Shown: positions 26,227 to 35,171, numbered from the stretch's first letter. The stretch is DNA of 64,000 nucleotides from Phascolarctobacterium sp. (GCA_030531205.1 JAUNOC010000006.1:1-64000), one strand, 5' to 3'. The notes: generated by a model not told the origin, from the letters alone. Numbers and translations are program-made.

Positions 26227-26392
26227 TGAATATGTGGGATTTAAAGTTCCTGGTCATCTTTTTTGCTGTTTTTGTTATAAATGTTACAATTGATTTTGCA
26301 TAAATCCGAACGATTAAATAAAAACACCTATCAATGTTCGGAAATATGTAAAAAATAAGAAATGAACGAATTTTGTAAATTTTGTTATATAT

Positions 26393-26421
26393 TTGCAATA
26401 TAGGCATTTATATGTTATAAT
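26393..26421 (+). promoter_or_regulatory. Promoter of the TAXI TRAP operon
   Basis: TTGCAA (26393-26398), 17 bp, TATAAT (26416-26421) with extended -10 TGT. A leader of about 70 nt follows. Confidence 0.75.
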
Positions 26422-26495
26422 TCTATACAAATAAAAGGGAAGCAGTCCCTCAACGAATTACTGCAATTATATTTTTCAGAAAAGGAGAAATGAAA

Positions 26496-27458
26496 ATGAA
26501 AAAATCTTTGACCCTGGCTCTTGGAGCTATGATGCTGGCTGGTATGGCTGCAACTTCTGAAGCGGCTATTAACCGTGCTGACCAATTCATTACCGTGTTG
26601 ACTGGTCCTACAAGCGGTATTTATTTCCCCATCGGCGGTGCTTTTGACAAGGCATTGAAGGATTATGGTTACAATTCCAGTTCCACCGCTACCGGTGCTT
26701 CCGGTGAAAACATCAATGCCATTCTCACCGGACAAGGTGAATTGGCTATTGCTATGTCCGATGCTGTTTTGCAAGCGTATGATGCTTACGGTGCATTCCA
26801 AGGCAAGAAACCGGCAAAGAACTTGAAGATGTTGATGAGTTTGTGGCCCAATTATTGCCAATTGGTAACCACAGAAGACAGCGGCATTAAAAAGTTTGAG
26901 GACTTGAAAGGCAAGAGAGTTGGTGTTGGCGCTCCTAACTCTGGCGTAGAAGTTAATGCCCGTATGATGTTTGAAGCTCACAAAATGAGTTACAAGGACT
27001 GCAAAGTTGACTACTTGTCCTATGGCGAAGGTATTAAACAAATGATGAACGGTCAATGTGATGCTGCTTTCGTTACTTCCGGTTTGAACAATGCAACCAT
27101 CAATGAATTGGGCACTGTAAAGAAAATTTACATTGTTCCTATTGAAGGCGCTGCACGTGACCGTCTGATGAAGAAATATCCCTGCTACAGCAAGGGCTTG
27201 ATTCCTAAAGAAGTTTATGGTACTGCAAAGGATACCGAAACCGCAACCGTTATGAACATTATGTTGGTTAGTGAAAAACTTTCTGACGAGATTGTTTATG
27301 ACATTATGGACGGCATCAACAAGAATGTTGCTACCATTCAAGCATCCCACAAGACCGCAGCAAAGAATATCGTTCCCGATTTCTATCTGCGTGCTAAACC
27401 CATTCCTTTCCATCCCGGTGCTGTTAAATGGTATAAGGACCACGGCTTCAAATTCTAA
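26496..27458 (+). CDS. TAXI-family TRAP transporter solute-binding protein
   Basis: Exported substrate-binding protein of a TRAP transporter, 320 residues. Signal peptide about 1-22 (KKSLTLALGAMMLAGMAATSEA). TAXI-type motifs: TGPTSGIYFPIGGAF, STGASGEN-like TATGASGENI, GKRVGVGAPNSGVEVNARM. The ATG at 26496 is 8 nt after AAAGGAG; ATG 26490 is too close. It is followed by the DUF1850 protein and the fused permease, the usual TAXI operon. Likely ligands are C4-dicarboxylates or amino acids, which sequence cannot settle. Confidence 0.93.
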   Translation: MKKSLTLALGAMMLAGMAATSEAAINRADQFITVLTGPTSGIYFPIGGAFDKALKDYGYNSSSTATGASGENINAILTGQGELAIAMSDAVLQAYDAYGAFQGKKPAKNLKMLMSLWPNYCQLVTTEDSGIKKFEDLKGKRVGVGAPNSGVEVNARMMFEAHKMSYKDCKVDYLSYGEGIKQMMNGQCDAAFVTSGLNNATINELGTVKKIYIVPIEGAARDRLMKKYPCYSKGLIPKEVYGTAKDTETATVMNIMLVSEKLSDEIVYDIMDGINKNVATIQASHKTAAKNIVPDFYLRAKPIPFHPGAVKWYKDHGFKF

Positions 27459-27463
27459 TTTGC

Positions 27464-27982
27464 ATGAATATTGCTAAAGATTATCTGCACAAGAGGGCTG
27501 TTCTTACAGCCCTTTGTGCAGTAATTATTTTTATCGGCGGCTGGTATTGCCACCAAAAAGTCATTAAAATTTTTTCATGGAAAACGGGGGAAGTGATTTT
27601 TACCTCTTCCGTAGCGACAGGGGACAAGGTGGATGTATTTTGGACCCACTCGCTTGAAAAGATTCCGTGGAATGAATACTACACTCTGCGTGAAGACGGG
27701 GTGTTGGTATTGGATACTATAACCTTCCCGGCTTTTGGAGCCGGTATCCCGGCAAATAAGGGTCGTTGCCGTATCGGCGATGACGGCTTGATATATATGG
27801 AGAAAATCAACCAGGAGTTTAAGTATTTCAAATGGCTGAACTCCAAGTTCACACGGGAAATCCGGGTGAACGGAAAACTTATTACAAAGGGGACGGAACT
27901 TCCCAATCATCAAGTTCTAATTTTAAGAGTTGAGAGGAGAGGACTCCCATGGCGGACAGTCAAGAATTCAAGAAAGTTGTAG
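27464..27982 (+). CDS. DUF1850 family protein of the TAXI TRAP operon
   Basis: 172 residues with one N-terminal membrane helix (ALCAVIIFIGGWYC), then a beta-rich domain with the DUF1850 hallmark THSLEKIPWNEYY (WTHS...P..E). DUF1850 proteins usually lie between TAXI binding protein and permease; their role is not known, perhaps coupling or gating. Its 3' end overlaps the permease gene by 34 nt. Confidence 0.8.
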   Translation: MNIAKDYLHKRAVLTALCAVIIFIGGWYCHQKVIKIFSWKTGEVIFTSSVATGDKVDVFWTHSLEKIPWNEYYTLREDGVLVLDTITFPAFGAGIPANKGRCRIGDDGLIYMEKINQEFKYFKWLNSKFTREIRVNGKLITKGTELPNHQVLILRVERRGLPWRTVKNSRKL

Positions 27983-29979
27983 AAGATGGCAAAGGCGCCA
28001 ATTTATCCAAAGAAGAAATGGAGGCCATGCTTAAGGCATCCAGCGGCGAACTGACTGCGGAACAGCAGGCCATCATTGAAGAGTTTGACCGTGAGCAGAA
28101 AGTCCGTAAGTTTGACGGAATGATGCAGAAATTCTATTATTGGGCTGCGGTGCTTATCGGTTTCTGGCATTTGTATTGCTGCGCTTTCGGCGGCCCGGTA
28201 ACTTTGGTGTACCGTTCCATGCATGTGGCATTTATGGTGGCTTTGGGCTTTTTGCTTTATCCCATCACCCGTACCAAAAAGCATTTCCAGGAGGGTGTGC
28301 CCTGGTATGACTGGTTGCTGATAATCCTCAGTTTGGCAGTGCCTGTTTATATGGCAGTCAACTATATTGAGGTTGTTAATCACGCCGGCAATCCCACTAC
28401 GGTGGATACCATTATGGCGACAATTCTGATGGTGACTTTGTTGGAGGCAACCCGCCGGGTTTCCGGCCTGCCTTTGATAATTTTGTCCGCACTGTTTATG
28501 CTTTACGGATTGTTCGGCAGAATGATGCCGGTGTTCCGTCACCGTGGCTACAACTGGGACCAGTTGCTTAACCATTTGTTTGCGAATACGGAAGGTATTT
28601 ACGGCACGTCCGTTGACGTTTCCGTAACTTATATTTTCCTTTTTATTATGTTTGGCGCGGTTATGAACAAGTCCGGCATGGGCCAGTTCTTTAATGATAT
28701 TGCCCTTGCTCTGGCAGGTGCCAGCCGTGGCGGCCCGGCAAAGGTTTCAGTTTGCGCTTCCGCATTTTTGGGTTCCATCAACGGGTCGGCGGTTGCCAAT
28801 GTAGTTACCACCGGTGCCTTCACCATTCCGTTGATGAAGAAGACAGGTTATTCCAAAGAGTTCGCCGGTGCGGTTGAATCGGCGGCTTCCGTAGGCGGTC
28901 AGATTCTGCCGCCGGTTATGGGTGCGGCGGCCTTCATTATGGCGGAAATGCTGGGCATGAAATATTACCAGATTACTATTGCGGCGGCTATTCCGGCTAT
29001 TCTGTATTATTTGGGCGTAATTTTGCAGGTACATTACCGTGCCTGCCGTATGGGATTAAAGGGCGTGTCCCGTGATAATCTGCCGGCAGTTGGTGCGGTT
29101 ATGAAAGAAAACGGCCATTTGTGCCTGCCCATTCTTTTCCTGCTTTATATGCTGTTCTTCAGCAGTTTCACAATTATTTATGCGGCTTTCTGGTCCATCC
29201 TTTTCACCGTGGCAATTTCCTGGGTGAAGAAGGAAACCCGTATGAGTTTCAAGGATTGCTGTGATGCTTTGGTGGCTGGTACAAAGGAAACTTGCACAGT
29301 GGCATTGGCCTGTGCAACAGTTGGTATTATCGTAGGTGTTATTTCCAAGACCGGCTTTGGCTTGAATTTGGCAAATGCTATTTTGGAAATGGGCGGACAC
29401 AGTTTGTTCCTGACGCTGATGTTCACCATGGTAACCTGTATGGTACTGGGCATGGGCGTTCCTTCCATTCCGGCATATATCATTACTGCAACAATGGCGG
29501 CTCCTGCTTTGTCCAAGTTGGGTATTCCTGAACTGGCAAGCCATATGTTCGTGTTCTACTTCGGTATGTTCGCCAACATTACACCGCCTGTGGCGTTGGC
29601 TTCCTTTGCGGCGGCAGGCCTGTCCGGCGGCGACCCCATGAAGACGGGGTGGCAGTCAATGAAACTGGCGATTGCGGGCTTCATTGTTCCCTTTATGTTC
29701 ATCTACTGCAAGGAATTGCTGTTGATTGGTGCGGGAACGGAATACAGTTATTGGCATGCTTTACAAGTAGCGGTGACGGCTATTATGGGCGTTATTTTGA
29801 TTGCCTCCGCTATTGAAGGTTGGATGTTCACATCCCTGCCGATGGTGTTGAGAGTTGCGGCAGGTGTGGCGGCACTCTTATTGATTCATTCCGGCTTATT
29901 GACGGACTTGATTGGCTTGGCAGTATTTGTAGTTTGTGTGGTACAACAAGTTTATGCCAAGAAAAAAGAAGCAGCATAA
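27949..29979 (+). CDS. TRAP transporter fused permease (DctQM type)
   Basis: Integral membrane permease joining the small DctQ-like (about 45-190) and large DctM-like (about 200-600) subunits, 676 residues. DctM signatures: FGAVMNKSGMGQFFNDIA, GSINGSAVANVVTTGAFTIPLMKKTGY, and VPSIPAYIITATMAAPAL. The C terminus has extra helices as in TAXI fused permeases. GAGAGGAG precedes the ATG inside the DUF1850 gene. Works with the binding protein as a sodium-driven importer. Confidence 0.95.
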   Translation: MADSQEFKKVVEDGKGANLSKEEMEAMLKASSGELTAEQQAIIEEFDREQKVRKFDGMMQKFYYWAAVLIGFWHLYCCAFGGPVTLVYRSMHVAFMVALGFLLYPITRTKKHFQEGVPWYDWLLIILSLAVPVYMAVNYIEVVNHAGNPTTVDTIMATILMVTLLEATRRVSGLPLIILSALFMLYGLFGRMMPVFRHRGYNWDQLLNHLFANTEGIYGTSVDVSVTYIFLFIMFGAVMNKSGMGQFFNDIALALAGASRGGPAKVSVCASAFLGSINGSAVANVVTTGAFTIPLMKKTGYSKEFAGAVESAASVGGQILPPVMGAAAFIMAEMLGMKYYQITIAAAIPAILYYLGVILQVHYRACRMGLKGVSRDNLPAVGAVMKENGHLCLPILFLLYMLFFSSFTIIYAAFWSILFTVAISWVKKETRMSFKDCCDALVAGTKETCTVALACATVGIIVGVISKTGFGLNLANAILEMGGHSLFLTLMFTMVTCMVLGMGVPSIPAYIITATMAAPALSKLGIPELASHMFVFYFGMFANITPPVALASFAAAGLSGGDPMKTGWQSMKLAIAGFIVPFMFIYCKELLLIGAGTEYSYWHALQVAVTAIMGVILIASAIEGWMFTSLPMVLRVAAGVAALLLIHSGLLTDLIGLAVFVVCVVQQVYAKKKEAA

Positions 29980-29999
29980 AGAAATTAGAAATGTGAAAT

Positions 30000-30023
30000 T
30001 TAGGTAATAAGTTCCTATAAACC
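30000..30023 (+). repeat. Degenerate core repeat copy
   Basis: TTAGGTAATAAGTTCCTATAAACC: weak match to the 24-bp core directly before a terminator hairpin. Confidence 0.5.
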
Positions 30024-30055
30024 AAAAAGCACCTTGCTCTGCAAGGTGCTTTTTG
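30024..30055 (+). terminator. Terminator of the TRAP operon
   Basis: AAAAAGCACCTTGC/GCAAGGTGCTTTTT stem with a 4-nt loop. Confidence 0.9.
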
Positions 30056-30070
30056 ATATAATTTTCCATT

Positions 30071-30940
30071 ATGTCCAAACACACTTTTTACCAATTAAAT
30101 ATTTTGCTTGCCATGCTTATTTGGAGCACTATCGGAATGGTACGGCGGTTCATAGATTTTCCCTCCGGGCTTATTGCAGTTGTGCGGGGAGCAACGGGGG
30201 TACTGTTTTTGGTAGCGGTGGTGCTGTGCCTTTCCAAACCTTTTAACTGGCAGGGCATTAAACAGAACTGGGGCAAACTGCTTTTAGCAGGTTGCTTTTT
30301 AGGAACAAATTGGGCAATTCTTTTTGAGGCATATCAACATACCAGTGTGGCGGCGGCAGAACTCTTTTATTATACCAATCCTCTGTTCGTTATTTTGCTT
30401 AATCCATTGCTTATGGGGGAAAGAATAACTTTCCGCCAATTGGTTTGTGTGCTGTTGGCTTTGGCGGGGATGGTGCTGGTCAGCGGGCTATACACTTTGA
30501 ATGTTCATCTTGAAGACGGTTGGGGTATTCTTTTGGCGGTAACAGCGGCAGCAGAAGTCGCAGGGTTAATCTTTGTCAACAAACATATAGAAAATATTGG
30601 TACTTATGAGCGTGCTATTGTTCAGTTGGCGGCGGCAACACTGGTGTTGGTGCCCTATGTGTTTTTTACGGAAAATGTTTTCAGCATTGATTTTTCGGAT
30701 AGCAGGGCATGGCTGTTGACCTGTTTGGTGGGGTTGGTACATACGGGCATTGCCTATTACTTATATTACAATGGTATTGCCAATTTAAAAGCCCAAGAGA
30801 TTTGTATCTTGGGCTATACAGACCCTTTTATGGCGATAGTGTGGAGCAGTGTGGTTTTCGGCGAAACATTGGGGACGGTACAAATTGTTGGAGCGGTTTT
30901 GATTTTGGGGTCTATGATGTATGCTGAACTTAGGGGATAG
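30071..30940 (+). CDS. EamA/DMT-family permease
   Basis: Drug/metabolite-transporter superfamily membrane protein, 289 residues with about ten membrane helices in two EamA repeats (LLAMLIWSTIGMVRRFI ... LVSGLYTL; WGILLAVTAAAEVAGLIF ... GAVLILGSMMYAEL). The conserved YTNPLFVILLNPLLMGERIT and the second-half YTDPFMAIVWSSVVFGE fit the family. Probably exports amino acids or metabolites; substrate unknown. It begins 15 bp after a terminator with no clear ribosome site. Confidence 0.85.
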   Translation: MSKHTFYQLNILLAMLIWSTIGMVRRFIDFPSGLIAVVRGATGVLFLVAVVLCLSKPFNWQGIKQNWGKLLLAGCFLGTNWAILFEAYQHTSVAAAELFYYTNPLFVILLNPLLMGERITFRQLVCVLLALAGMVLVSGLYTLNVHLEDGWGILLAVTAAAEVAGLIFVNKHIENIGTYERAIVQLAAATLVLVPYVFFTENVFSIDFSDSRAWLLTCLVGLVHTGIAYYLYYNGIANLKAQEICILGYTDPFMAIVWSSVVFGETLGTVQIVGAVLILGSMMYAELRG

Positions 30941-31102
30941 GTATCAGGTATTAGGTTTCAGGGAAGTTCGCTTTATGCGAACCCTTGCGTCCCCTTGTGA
31001 GGGGAAGAGAGCCACGAAGTGGCGAAGGGGTAGTTTGCGATAGCAAGTTGGCAGATACTTTGTCTTGCAATAAATGACAAAGAACAAAGAGCAAAGACCA
31101 AA

Positions 31103-31126
31103 TATGGTAAAGAGTTCCTGTGATTA
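31103..31126 (+). repeat. Core repeat copy
   Basis: TATGGTAAAGAGTTCC then TGTGATTA, after a CAAAGAACAAAGAGCAAAGACC run. Confidence 0.8.
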
Positions 31127-31327
31127 GAAATGGGGAAGTTGGATAAAAGCGGAAGTTTTCCCTCTTCTTGAAGAGGGGGGACCGTTTTTAGGAACGTAGA
31201 AGAACGGTGGGTGTTTTTGTCTACACGGAGTGTTCATATAAGTAGTTGTGAATGTAGAAATCAGAAATAAAGAAGACAGACCAATGATAGAGAAGTTGAG
31301 TAGATTGGGAATGCTCCGCATAAACAA

Positions 31328-31467
31328 AAACACCCGTCTGCCCTTGTGTTCCTGTTGTCAGCCACTCTCTTCAAGAAGAGGGAAAATAAGTCAGCGAAGT
31401 GCGAACTTTTGCCCTCTTGGTGAAGAGGGTGGATTGCCTAAAAGAACATAGAAGGGCAAGACGGGTG
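31328..31467. repeat. Imperfect inverted repeat element with CCCTCTT palindromes
   Basis: CACCCGTCTGCCCTT at the left end pairs with AAGGGCAAGACGGGTG at the right, and CTCTTCAAGAAGAGGG with CCCTCTTGGTGAAGAGGG inside, so the unit folds into one long stem. Its right half (31399-31467) recurs at 33152-33220 with one mismatch in 69 bp. A diverged third copy lies at about 31149-31215. Confidence 0.75.
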
Positions 31468-31485
31468 TTTTTTTTCTTACACTTT

Positions 31486-32646
31486 TTACACAAAACGGCA
31501 TACATGGTCAACGGCAATGTCTGAGAAACCATAGGCCTCCGCCTTGGTAAGTTTGCCGTTACAAATATCATAAATATTTTGCAACATTTCCTTGCCCATT
31601 TCCTGATAGGTCTTTTCCCCACGGATGATGGGGCTTAAATCAATATCCATATTGTCTTCCATTTTTTTATAAGTCCGTCCGTTGGCGGTCACTTTAAGTA
31701 CAGGAGCGATGGCGTTGCCGGTACAAGTACCACGTCCGGTGGTAAAAATAACCAGTTGGCAGCCGGAGGCAACCATGGAAGTCACTGAAGAAATATCATA
31801 ACCCGCAGTGTCCATAACTACAGCACCATGCTTGGAAGGCGGAACCGCTTGTTCAAGCACTTCCACAATGGGACGGGTACCGTTCTTGCGGATACAGCCG
31901 AGGGATTTTTCGTCAAGGGTGGAAAGCCCGCCTGCTTTGTTACCGGGAGTGGGCTGGCCGGCACGGCAGTCCTGTCCTGCTGCCAAAAGGTGTGCCTCAT
32001 AGTCCTTGCAGACCTGAATAATTTGGTTATGGATTTCGGGAGTTGCGGCTCTTTTTGCCAACACATGTTCCCCACCAATCCATTCAATAGATTCCGACAT
32101 ACATGTGGTGGCGCCCATATCCACCAAAAGGTCGGAAAGTTCGCCGGTGGCAGGGTTTGACCCCAGACCGGAAGTGGCATCAGAACCGCCACATTCAATA
32201 CCCATATAAAGTTCAGAAATGTCAAAAAGTTCTTTTTGCTGAAGTCCTGCTTCCATAGCCATTTCCCTTGCGGCACGGACACCTTTTTCAATGGTTTTCA
32301 AAGTTCCCCCCTCGTCCTGAATACCAAAGGAAACAACAGGTTTGGAAGTCATCTTGCGAATCTTTTCCGCAAGTTTGTCGTGCCCTACTGTCTCACAGCC
32401 AAGCCCGATAATTACTACGCCATAAACATTAGGATTGCAGGCGAACCCGGTGAGAATCTTCTGACTCATATCTGTGTTTGCCTGAACATCGGAACAACCT
32501 GTGTTGAAAACAATATTCACCGCCCCTCTTACCTGGCTGGCGATGATTCTTGCGGATTCGCTGCCACAGGCACAAGTGGGAAGAATCAAAACATGGTTAC
32601 GGATGCCGGGACGGCCTTCGCTTCTTCTATATCCCCAAAATTGCAT
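31486..32646 (-). CDS. UxaA/SuyB-family dehydratase or sulfo-lyase, large subunit
   Basis: 386-residue large subunit of the altronate/galactarate dehydratase-like family. It starts FWGYRRSEGRPGIRNHVLILPT and has NTGCSDV, GLGCETVG, YMGIECGGSDATSG and GNAIAPVLKV; cysteines could hold a metal or Fe-S site. The small SAF-domain subunit is encoded 16 bp upstream, so the enzyme is split rather than the single 495-residue UxaA. Split pairs of this size include (2R)-sulfolactate sulfo-lyase SuyAB and altronate dehydratase-like enzymes; no neighbouring pathway gene decides between them. Confidence 0.85.
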   Translation of the reverse strand: MQFWGYRRSEGRPGIRNHVLILPTCACGSESARIIASQVRGAVNIVFNTGCSDVQANTDMSQKILTGFACNPNVYGVVIIGLGCETVGHDKLAEKIRKMTSKPVVSFGIQDEGGTLKTIEKGVRAAREMAMEAGLQQKELFDISELYMGIECGGSDATSGLGSNPATGELSDLLVDMGATTCMSESIEWIGGEHVLAKRAATPEIHNQIIQVCKDYEAHLLAAGQDCRAGQPTPGNKAGGLSTLDEKSLGCIRKNGTRPIVEVLEQAVPPSKHGAVVMDTAGYDISSVTSMVASGCQLVIFTTGRGTCTGNAIAPVLKVTANGRTYKKMEDNMDIDLSPIIRGEKTYQEMGKEMLQNIYDICNGKLTKAEAYGFSDIAVDHVCRFV

Positions 32647-32662
32647 AGTACTACCTCCTTCA

Positions 32663-32965
32663 TTAAAGTTTAATCATTTCCGCATCATAGTCGCGGGGTA
32701 CGCTGAAAAGATTGGTGTGGTCAACAAGATGACCCTTTTTGATATGACAGGAAACCTTGCCGATGGACTCGTCATATTTGATAACTTCACCATCTGCGGG
32801 AATATCAACCAGAGCCAGTTTGTGGCAATAGGGAATGTCCTGTTCGGCAACGATGCTAAGGATTTCATTACCCTTTTTGTAGTTGACCATTTCCCCGGCA
32901 CGGATGTCGGTTACGCAGGTAACAACATTATCGGTTGTACCCATCAATAGAGCATTAATCTCCAT
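32663..32965 (-). CDS. UxaA/SuyA-family small subunit (SAF domain)
   Basis: 100-residue SAF-domain protein, the N-terminal part of UxaA as a separate subunit (AEQDIPYCHKLALVDIPADGEVIKYDESIGKV is the typical SAF stretch). Strong AAAGGAGGAAA site. It leads a two-gene operon with the large subunit. Substrate unknown as above. Confidence 0.85.
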   Translation of the reverse strand: MEINALLMGTTDNVVTCVTDIRAGEMVNYKKGNEILSIVAEQDIPYCHKLALVDIPADGEVIKYDESIGKVSCHIKKGHLVDHTNLFSVPRDYDAEMIKL

Positions 32966-33099
32966 AGTTAAATTTCCTCCTTTATAATTTTTACGAGTTA
33001 AATATAAAATTATTTTATCATATTTGAGGGAAAATATAAAGTGTAGAGCGAAATATAATGCGTAGTTATGGAAATAAATGTCAAAGGATAAAGAGCAAA

Positions 33100-33280
33100 T
33101 GTGGTAAGATGTTCCTGTGATTATATATTAGGTTTCAGGAAAGTTGGCAGAGTGCGAACTTTTGCCCTCTTGGTGAAGAGGGTGGATTGCCTAAAGGAAC
33201 ATAGAAGGGCAAGACGGGTGATTTTATAGTTCGCATCAAGCGGACTTTTTTTATTTTAATCAAAGGAACATATAACCACA
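33100..33280 (+). repeat. Composite repeat with paired cores and embedded 69-bp element
   Basis: Most of the 368-base gap 32966-33333. Forward core 33100-33123 and inverted core 33257-33280 enclose a TTAGGTTTCAGG unit, the 69-bp CCCTCTT element (33152-33220), and GTTCGCATCAAGCGGAC with a T-run. TTATTCATTACTAATTACTC follows, as at 4732-4760. No gene. Confidence 0.8.
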
Positions 33281-33305
33281 ATTATTCATTACTAATTACT
33301 CATTA

Positions 33306-33336
33306 AAAAAAATCCGCCGTAGGGCGGATTTTTTTA
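33306..33336. terminator. Terminator after the 198-residue hypothetical gene
   Basis: AAAATCCGCC GTAG GGCGGATTTT with A-run and T-run on both sides; overlaps the 3' end of the minus-strand gene. Confidence 0.88.
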
Positions 33337-33930
33337 TCCTACTGGTTTCTCGTCCACCAAGTGAACAATCTTGATATTTTTGCAGTTGTTCTCTACAATG
33401 TTTTCCATATAAGATGCCAGCCATTCAGGTTTTACATAGGATTTTGGTAGGGTGGCGAGACAGAACGCTGCTGCATCGCTTTCGGGGATGACGGGCAGTT
33501 TGGCAATTTTTCTGCCAAGAAAACGCATCACCTGCAAAATGGCGGTTGCCTCATCAAGAACATCATTGGTTGCCAGTTCCAAAGTTTGAATTACGGTGGA
33601 ATACGCCTTTTTCATCTTTTGGGTGCTGCGTTTGGAAAGGACGGGGTTTTTCTTGATAATTTCAATATCTTTCTGTAAGTCCGCATTGCTTTCAAGATAG
33701 AGGTTGAACTTAAACAAACTCAATTCCCGTTTGGCATCGGTGTATTGTTTTTCCGTCCAGTTGAAAGGGAGATTGACAATTTTGTCTAAAGCGGCTTTAA
33801 TCTCACGGGGAGTGCGGGAACTTTTGGACATCTTTTCCAGTTGCCACGAGTTTAAGATTTCTGTCGCTTCTAATTGCAGTTTCTTCTTCATACGGTAGCG
33901 TCTGCAACATTCACTGTGTTCTAATTTCAT
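33334..33930 (-). CDS. Hypothetical protein, 198 residues
   Basis: Not recognised. Basic, helix-rich, soluble protein; opens MKLEHSECCRRYRMKKKLQLEATEILNSW. It has a good GGGAGGA ribosome site and its own terminator, so it is a real gene. Two cysteines near the N terminus (CCRRYR) and a C-terminal segment SDAAAFCLATLPKSYVKPEWLASYMENIV are the most distinct stretches. It diverges from the WYL regulator across a strong palindrome and may be one of its targets (inference). Confidence 0.65.
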   Translation of the reverse strand: MKLEHSECCRRYRMKKKLQLEATEILNSWQLEKMSKSSRTPREIKAALDKIVNLPFNWTEKQYTDAKRELSLFKFNLYLESNADLQKDIEIIKKNPVLSKRSTQKMKKAYSTVIQTLELATNDVLDEATAILQVMRFLGRKIAKLPVIPESDAAAFCLATLPKSYVKPEWLASYMENIVENNCKNIKIVHLVDEKPVG

Positions 33931-33986
33931 AACTTTAGTCCTCCCACATTATATTTTTGCTTTCAAAATAACAAAAATCTATTCTC

Positions 33987-34023
33987 AAAATCGCGAGATT
34001 TTGATATAAAATCTCGCGATTTT
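33987..34023. promoter_or_regulatory. Perfect 16-bp-arm palindrome between divergent genes
   Basis: AAAATCGCGAGATTTT (33987-34002), 5-nt spacer, AAAATCTCGCGATTTT (34008-34023). Each arm carries a TCGCGA core. It lies in the divergent region of the 198-residue gene and the WYL regulator, where neither gene ends, so an operator is more likely than a terminator. Confidence 0.6.
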
Positions 34024-34134
34024 AGAAATGACTTTTCGTAGTTTTTTTCGCTTCAAACTGTGTGTTCATTATAAAACTTTTTGTTTTGTGTGGCAAGTAG
34101 AAGTTGAAATAAAATATTTTTTCTAACAATATTA

Positions 34135-34143
34135 TGTTATAAT
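34135..34143 (+). promoter_or_regulatory. Extended -10 promoter of the WYL gene
   Basis: TGTTATAAT 33 bp before the ATG; no clear -35. Confidence 0.5.
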
Positions 34144-34175
34144 AAACTAACAAAAACAGTTTGAGGTGTTGCGGG

Positions 34176-35165
34176 ATGGATGAAAGTTTGAATAATAAAA
34201 AAATAATTCCGTTCAAAGTATTGGAAATCTTGAAAAAGGAAACAGATGAAGAGCATCGCCTGACTCAAATGGCGATTGTTAATATTTTGCAAGACCAGTA
34301 CGATTTAAGCTGCGACAGGCGGACTGTGGCAAACAGTTTGGATATGCTGGCAGAACAATTACATTATGATATTGATAAGAACAGGGACGGGTATTGCCTT
34401 TTGGACAGGGATTTTGAAGATGCGGAATTGAGAATGTTGATTGACAGCGTTCTTTTTTCTAAAATCTTAACCAAAAATCAGGCAAAGCGTTTGTTGAAGA
34501 AGATTAAGAATTTAGGAAACAAGTATTTCAGCAAGTCCGTGCCTGAAGTGGAAATGCTTGACGGTATTGGCTGGTCCCAAAATCCAAATTTCTTGCAATC
34601 TGTTGCCAAATTGAATGAGGCAATTCATGAGAAAAAACAGATTGAATTTCCCTATCTTAAATATAATGAAAAACTGCAACTGTGTGAAACAGGGCATAAA
34701 TATCTCGTGAACCCCTATTATTTATTGGCGGCAAACGGTTTTTATTTTCTTTTGGGAAATTATGACAAATACGACAATGTAAGTTATTACCGCATAGACA
34801 GAATTGGTGAAGTAGATATCTTAAACACAAAAGCAAAACCGAAAAAGCAAGTTAAAGGGTTGACAGAAATCTGGGATTTGCCCAAACACATGGCAGAGCA
34901 TATTTATATGTTCAGCGGGGAAACGGTAAGAGTTGAGATAAAGACAACCAAAGATATGGTTTCTGATTTTGTGGATTGGTTTGGCAAAGATATTTTGATA
35001 AAACCCTTAAAGGATAATGAAATAATAGTTACGGTTCATTCCAACGAGCAGGCGATATTCTACTGGCTGTTGCAGTACGGAATGTATGTGGAGGTGCTGA
35101 AACCGCAAAGTTTAAGGGATAAGATGAAAGAAGCGGTACTAAATTTACAAAAGAAATATTGTTAA
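34176..35165 (+). CDS. WYL-domain transcriptional regulator
   Basis: 329-residue regulator: N-terminal winged-helix DNA-binding part (LTQMAIVNILQDQYDLSCDRRTVANSLDML), then a WYL ligand-binding domain (KYLVNPYYLLAANGFYFLLGNYDKYDNVSYYRIDRI) and a C-terminal WCX-like extension. GAGGTG lies 7 nt before the ATG. WYL proteins often control phage-defence or DNA-damage genes and bind inverted repeats. Here it heads the accessory region and faces a large palindrome upstream. Confidence 0.85.
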   Translation: MDESLNNKKIIPFKVLEILKKETDEEHRLTQMAIVNILQDQYDLSCDRRTVANSLDMLAEQLHYDIDKNRDGYCLLDRDFEDAELRMLIDSVLFSKILTKNQAKRLLKKIKNLGNKYFSKSVPEVEMLDGIGWSQNPNFLQSVAKLNEAIHEKKQIEFPYLKYNEKLQLCETGHKYLVNPYYLLAANGFYFLLGNYDKYDNVSYYRIDRIGEVDILNTKAKPKKQVKGLTEIWDLPKHMAEHIYMFSGETVRVEIKTTKDMVSDFVDWFGKDILIKPLKDNEIIVTVHSNEQAIFYWLLQYGMYVEVLKPQSLRDKMKEAVLNLQKKYC

Positions 35166-35171
35166 AAATGG

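Larger units (their letters stand above)
30941..31485. repeat. Gene-free repeat cluster
   Basis: 545 bases without a credible gene. In order: GGTATCAGGTATTAGG-type repeats, hairpin GTTCGC/GCGAAC (30966-30982), hairpin CCCCTTGTGAGGGG (30991-31004), GCCACGAAGTGGC (31011-31023), CAAAGAACAAAGAGCAAAG run, a core copy (31103-31126), and two or three copies of a CCCTCTT..AAGAGGG element. A 67-codon frame here (31248-31451) is repeat sequence. Confidence 0.75.

Noticed and set aside
26415-27443. 342-codon open frame on the minus strand
   Set aside because: It lies antisense to the TAXI binding protein, which has a signal peptide, promoter and ribosome site. Its composition (Asn, His, Phe, Cys rich) is that of a shadow frame.
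31248-31451. 67-codon plus-strand frame
   Set aside because: Made of the CCCTCTT repeat element and its inverted half; no ribosome site.
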